Below are positions 54,553-57,699 of a stretch of DNA of 57,699 bases, piece after piece. The DNA is taken from the NCBI GenBank assembly GCA_902516395.1, contig CABXYN010000006.1:1-57699 (forward strand). Direction: 5' to 3'. The first letter of the stretch is position 1; each line of letters opens with the position of its first letter. Under the pieces are notes generated by a model. The model worked only from the letters and a program-made list of their open reading frames with translations, searched no databases and was not told the origin of the DNA. The stretch is from an uncultured Pelagibacteraceae bacterium. Lineage in GTDB: Bacteria; Pseudomonadota; Alphaproteobacteria; Pelagibacterales; Pelagibacteraceae. The position numbers and the translations under genes were made by a program.

Positions 54553-56226
54553 ATGAAAATTTTATTAATAATTTTATCATTTTTAGCACTGCAGACCAGT
54601 ACATATTCAAGTACTTCTGAAGATAATAAATTCAATCAAAAGTATCTCTCGAATTATTTTTCTGCTTTAGTTTCATCAGGTAATCAAAAAAATGAGGCAG
54701 CACTTGATTATTTTAATTCATCTAAATTTCTTATCCAAAAACATGATAATTTTTTAAAAAAGTATGTATTTTCACTAGTTTTAAATGGACAAGTTAAAAA
54801 AGGAATAGACCAAATAAAAATTTCAAAAAATGATATTAATTCAAATACCTTTGAGCTTAACCTTCTCCTTTTAGTTGATAGCTTTAAGAAAAAAGATTTT
54901 AAACAAGCCAATAAAAGAATCAAAGAATTTCAAATGGACAAAGATGATGGAACTTACGAATACGTAATTTACAAAATTTTAAAAGATTTTAATTATCTGT
55001 TTATTAAAAAAGAGGCTATTGAAGATAGTAAATATGGATCATTAAGTTTAATTTCAACTGCTTTTCAGAATTGTTATTTAAACTCACAAAAAACAAATTC
55101 ATATTTTGAAAGGTTATTAAATAGTTCTGATGGAGATTATTCGAGATATATGTATTTTTATTTTGCAAATCTCATTGAGAATAAAGAACTTAAAAAAGTA
55201 AATGAAGTATCAAAAAGAATTGAACCTTTAGGAGATAGTATATTATTACATCAAATCAAAGATTGGATTGATAATGAAGATTATAAAAAATTTAAAACTC
55301 ATTTCTCTTGTAAAAGTGAAAATGATATTTTGGCTGAGATTTTTTATTTGGTATCTAATTTATTTTCCACGCAAAATATTTTTGATCAGTCAAATTTTTA
55401 TTTAAGAATATCAGAATACTTAAATCCTAAATTTTATTTCAATCGGACTTTGCTTGCTGAAAATTATTACTTAAATAAGAATAATTACCAAGCTAATAAA
55501 ATTTTAGAAGATTTCAAAAAAAAAGATAAATTATACTTTTGGTATAAAACAAAAAAGATTGGGAGAATACTATCTGAAGATAATTCAGAAGAAGAAGCTG
55601 CAATTTATATTAAGAAGCATTTCAATTCTATAAAGTCTCCAAATTTAAAAATTCTTTATGATTATGCAAATATTAACAAAGGTTTTGAAAATTATGAAAT
55701 TGCTATCGAATTTTACACCGAATTAATGAAAAAAGTTGAAAAGAATTCTTATGCACTCTCAAGGATTCTATACAGAAGAGGTAGCAGCTATGAAAGGATG
55801 GGAAATTATGAAAAAGCGGACAAAGATATGTTGGAGAGTTTAAAAATATATCCAAATGAACCATATACTATGAATTATCTTGCTTATAGTTGGCTAGAAA
55901 GAAACCACAAAATAGATGAAGCAATAGAAATGATACAGTCAGCCTACAAACAAAAAGAGGATGATCCATATATAACAGACTCTGTTGGTTGGGGATATTA
56001 TTTGATTGGCGATTATATTAATGCTGAAAAATATTTAAGAAGAGCTTTGCAGCTTATGCCAGATGATCCAATTGTTAACGATCATTATGGTGATGTTCTT
56101 TGGAGACTAAATAAAAAACTACAAGCTAACTATTATTGGCGGGCTGTTTTAGAGCTTGAGGAAACAGAAGATATAATGAAATCAAAAATAAAGTCTAAGT
56201 TACTAGAGGGCTTAGAAAAATCATAA
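54553..56226 (+). CDS. Exported tetratricopeptide repeat protein
   Basis: 557 residues from ATG 54553, which opens directly on a signal peptide (MKILLIILSFLALQTSTYSS). A TTG-rich upstream extension is less likely. Helical TPR-like units fill most of the protein. The clearest are at the C-terminus: ALSRILYRRGSSYERMGNYEKAD, YTMNYLAYSWLERNHKIDEAIEMI, DSVGWGYYLIGDYINAEKYLRRAL. It is found next to ispE in other alphaproteobacteria; the role is unknown, probably a periplasmic or envelope scaffold. It diverges from the glycosylase across 10 bp. Confidence 0.85.
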   Translation: MKILLIILSFLALQTSTYSSTSEDNKFNQKYLSNYFSALVSSGNQKNEAALDYFNSSKFLIQKHDNFLKKYVFSLVLNGQVKKGIDQIKISKNDINSNTFELNLLLLVDSFKKKDFKQANKRIKEFQMDKDDGTYEYVIYKILKDFNYLFIKKEAIEDSKYGSLSLISTAFQNCYLNSQKTNSYFERLLNSSDGDYSRYMYFYFANLIENKELKKVNEVSKRIEPLGDSILLHQIKDWIDNEDYKKFKTHFSCKSENDILAEIFYLVSNLFSTQNIFDQSNFYLRISEYLNPKFYFNRTLLAENYYLNKNNYQANKILEDFKKKDKLYFWYKTKKIGRILSEDNSEEEAAIYIKKHFNSIKSPNLKILYDYANINKGFENYEIAIEFYTELMKKVEKNSYALSRILYRRGSSYERMGNYEKADKDMLESLKIYPNEPYTMNYLAYSWLERNHKIDEAIEMIQSAYKQKEDDPYITDSVGWGYYLIGDYINAEKYLRRALQLMPDDPIVNDHYGDVLWRLNKKLQANYYWRAVLELEETEDIMKSKIKSKLLEGLEKS

Positions 56227-56229
56227 TTA

Positions 56230-57078
56230 ATGAGATTTGAAAAAATTAAGTCACACGCAAAAGTTAATTTATCTCTCAATGTGCTAGGAAAACGAAAATC
56301 AAAACTTCATAATTTAGAAACTCTAGTTGCTTTTGTCGAGTTACATGATCAAATTTTTATAAAAAGAACAAATAATAAAAATCATATAGTAAAATTTTCA
56401 GGACATTTCTCTAATAAAGTCCCAAAAGTAAACACCGTTAGTAATTTGCTAAATATTCTGGATAAAAAAAAAAAATTAAAAAATCATAAATATTCAATCT
56501 CAATAAAAAAAAATATTCCTCAAAAAGCTGGACTTGGTGGGGGCTCAATGAATGCGGCTTCTTTATTAAATTACTTTGAAAAAAAAAATAAAATGAACCT
56601 AACATTAAAGGAGAGATATAATTTATGTTCAAAAATAGGGTCAGATGTAATCTTGGGCATTGATCAAAAAAATTTAATTATTTCGCATAAAAAAAAAACT
56701 ACAATAATTAAAAAAAATTTAAAAATGTTTACTTTAATGGTTAAGCCGAATTTTGGCTGTTCTACAAAAAGTATTTTTAAACGAGTTAGACATTACTCAA
56801 AACCACAATTATCAAAAATAAGGTCAAAAAATATTGACTTTAATTTAATGTCAAAGTTAAAAAACGATTTAGAAATCATATCTACAAAAAAATATCCTAG
56901 ACTTCATAAACTTAGAGATTATTTTTTAAATATTGATAAAAATTCATATGTAAGAATGACAGGATCTGGCTCAACAATCGTTGGGTATTTTAAGTCCAAA
57001 AAAGCCGCACTAAATGCAAAGAAATTATTAAGAAAAAATTATAAAAACTATTGGTGTAATTTATCAAAAACTATATAA
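56230..57078 (+). CDS. ispE: 4-diphosphocytidyl-2-C-methyl-D-erythritol kinase
   Basis: A GHMP kinase of the MEP isoprenoid pathway. 282 residues. KSHAKVNLSLNVLGKR opens the family, IPQKAGLGGGSMNAASLL is the ATP loop (about residue 96), and RMTGSGSTIVGYF is motif 3 (about residue 236). It starts 3 bp after the TPR gene. With ispH it is the second MEP enzyme in the window. Confidence 0.96.
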   Translation: MRFEKIKSHAKVNLSLNVLGKRKSKLHNLETLVAFVELHDQIFIKRTNNKNHIVKFSGHFSNKVPKVNTVSNLLNILDKKKKLKNHKYSISIKKNIPQKAGLGGGSMNAASLLNYFEKKNKMNLTLKERYNLCSKIGSDVILGIDQKNLIISHKKKTTIIKKNLKMFTLMVKPNFGCSTKSIFKRVRHYSKPQLSKIRSKNIDFNLMSKLKNDLEIISTKKYPRLHKLRDYFLNIDKNSYVRMTGSGSTIVGYFKSKKAALNAKKLLRKNYKNYWCNLSKTI

Positions 57079-57110
57079 AGCTTTTTTTTTGTGATATATG
57101 AAATTAATTT

Positions 57111-57184
57111 TGGGGTGTAGCCAAGTGGTAAGGCAGCGGTTTTTGGTACCGCCATCCTAGGTTCGAATCCTAGCACCCCAGCCA
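57111..57184 (+). tRNA. tRNA-Gln (anticodon TTG)
   Basis: Acceptor arm TGGGGTG pairs with CACCCCA, the anticodon arm GCGGT/ACCGC encloses loop TTTTGGT with anticodon TTG, and the T arm holds GGTTCGAATCC. The discriminator is G at 57181 and CCA is encoded at 57182-57184. It lies 32 bp after ispE and only 3 bp before the ATG of the CCA-adding enzyme gene. Confidence 0.95.
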
Positions 57185-57187
57185 CTT

Positions 57188-57699
57188 ATGTATAATTTTT
57201 TTAGAAAAATCTTTAAAACAAACAAAAAACTTACTCAAAAAGATAGCTCTTTTTTAAGCATATATGAAAATACTGAAGTTTCAAAACTTTTTGAAGCGAT
57301 ATCAAATTTTAATAATACAAGTGAACTTAGATATGTAGGTGGATGTGTTAGAAAAATTTTAAGTCAGGAAGATGTTGATGATATTGATCTAGCTGTAAAT
57401 TTAAATCCAAATCAAATTAAAGATTGTTTGCAATCAAACAGCATAAAATTTTTTGAAACTGGCATAAAACATGGGACTATCACTGCAAATATAGGCCAAA
57501 AAAATTTTGAGATTACTTCACTTAGAGAAGATGTGGATACTGATGGAAGACATGCAAAAGTTAAATATACAACGGACTGGTTAAAAGATTCATCAAGAAG
57601 GGATTTCACAATTAATTCAATTTATGCAGATAAAAATGGTAATTTGTTTGATCCTAATGGAGGCGTCAAACATTTAGAAGAGAGTAAGGTAATATTCAT
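57188..57699 (+). CDS. CCA tRNA nucleotidyltransferase/poly(A) polymerase family, truncated by the window end
   Basis: The frame opens at ATG 57188 and runs off the window with no stop (170 codons visible). The head domain motifs are ELRYVGGCVRKIL (about residue 45), the catalytic DxD in VDDIDLAV and RRDFTINSIY (about residue 138), all of the class II CCA-adding/poly(A) polymerase family. A leading stretch of about 40 residues is unusual but short. The start is 3 bp after tRNA-Gln, so tRNA 3' processing would leave a nearly leaderless mRNA. CCA addition versus polyadenylation cannot be told from the visible part. Confidence 0.9.
   Translation, partial: MYNFFRKIFKTNKKLTQKDSSFLSIYENTEVSKLFEAISNFNNTSELRYVGGCVRKILSQEDVDDIDLAVNLNPNQIKDCLQSNSIKFFETGIKHGTITANIGQKNFEITSLREDVDTDGRHAKVKYTTDWLKDSSRRDFTINSIYADKNGNLFDPNGGVKHLEESKVIF

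Overview
The window is about 70% A+T and almost entirely coding. Intergenic gaps are mostly under 50 bp, many genes overlap by 1-14 nt, and there are no insertion sequences, phage genes or CRISPR arrays. Several gene sets point to an alphaproteobacterium: CcrM, ScfR next to isocitrate lyase, a DUF3035/BamF-like lipoprotein, DUF2093, split b/b' ATP synthase subunits, and the lpxL-lpxK-waaA-msbA and dciA/mutY-dsbA-smc clusters. With the extreme streamlining and a retinal (crtI-crtB-crtY-blh) operon, the best fit is a marine SAR11 (Pelagibacterales) genome. This is inference from gene content; no rRNA is present.

Layout. 1-8.3 kb: a 5'-truncated coiled-coil protein; the divergent scfR regulator and aceA, with an operator-like repeat cluster and an unlisted 53-codon ORF between them; small membrane proteins; a DjlA-like co-chaperone; and typA. 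8.3-10.4 kb: groEL-groES with a clear terminator and an alphaproteobacterial RpoH-type heat-shock promoter. 10.4-16.9 kb: a plus-strand run of HAD hydrolase, ribF, ileS, lspA, BamF-like lipoprotein and pgi. 16.9-24.6 kb: minus-strand rsmD, purD, and the lipid A/LPS set lpxL, lpxK, waaA and msbA (msbA is interrupted by a frameshift in a 9-nt homopolymer), then ubiA. 24.6-29.2 kb: DUF2721, quinone oxidoreductase, pirin, DoxX, HAD dehalogenase, rsmE and SCO1. 29.2-35.2 kb: the terminal oxidase locus, with an extra subunit III-like gene, a small two-helix protein, then coxB-coxA-coxC-subunit IV-small protein-ctaB. 35.2-37.1 kb: thrC and a peroxiredoxin.

37.1-49.9 kb is one unbroken minus-strand run: dciA-like, dsbA-like, smc, atpI, atpB, atpE, atpF', atpF, crtI, crtB, crtY, blh, a small membrane protein, ispH, thrB and rnhA. 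Retinal synthesis therefore sits directly behind the F0 ATP synthase genes and in front of the last step of isoprenoid precursor synthesis. 49.9-57.7 kb: mutY, an FAD monooxygenase, ccrM (with clustered GANTC sites in its leader), rnhB, a 44-codon membrane peptide, a uracil-DNA glycosylase, a TPR protein, ispE, tRNA-Gln, and the start of a CCA-adding enzyme running off the window.

The main points to re-examine are: an 857-residue SMC with no visible hinge; the msbA homopolymer frameshift; the small ORF and repeats in the aceA leader; the IleRS HIGH motif reading HMGT; tRNA-Gln ending 3 nt before the CCA-adding enzyme start; GANTC sites upstream of ccrM; and the ATP synthase-retinal-ispH arrangement. 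I see no mobile or defence system.
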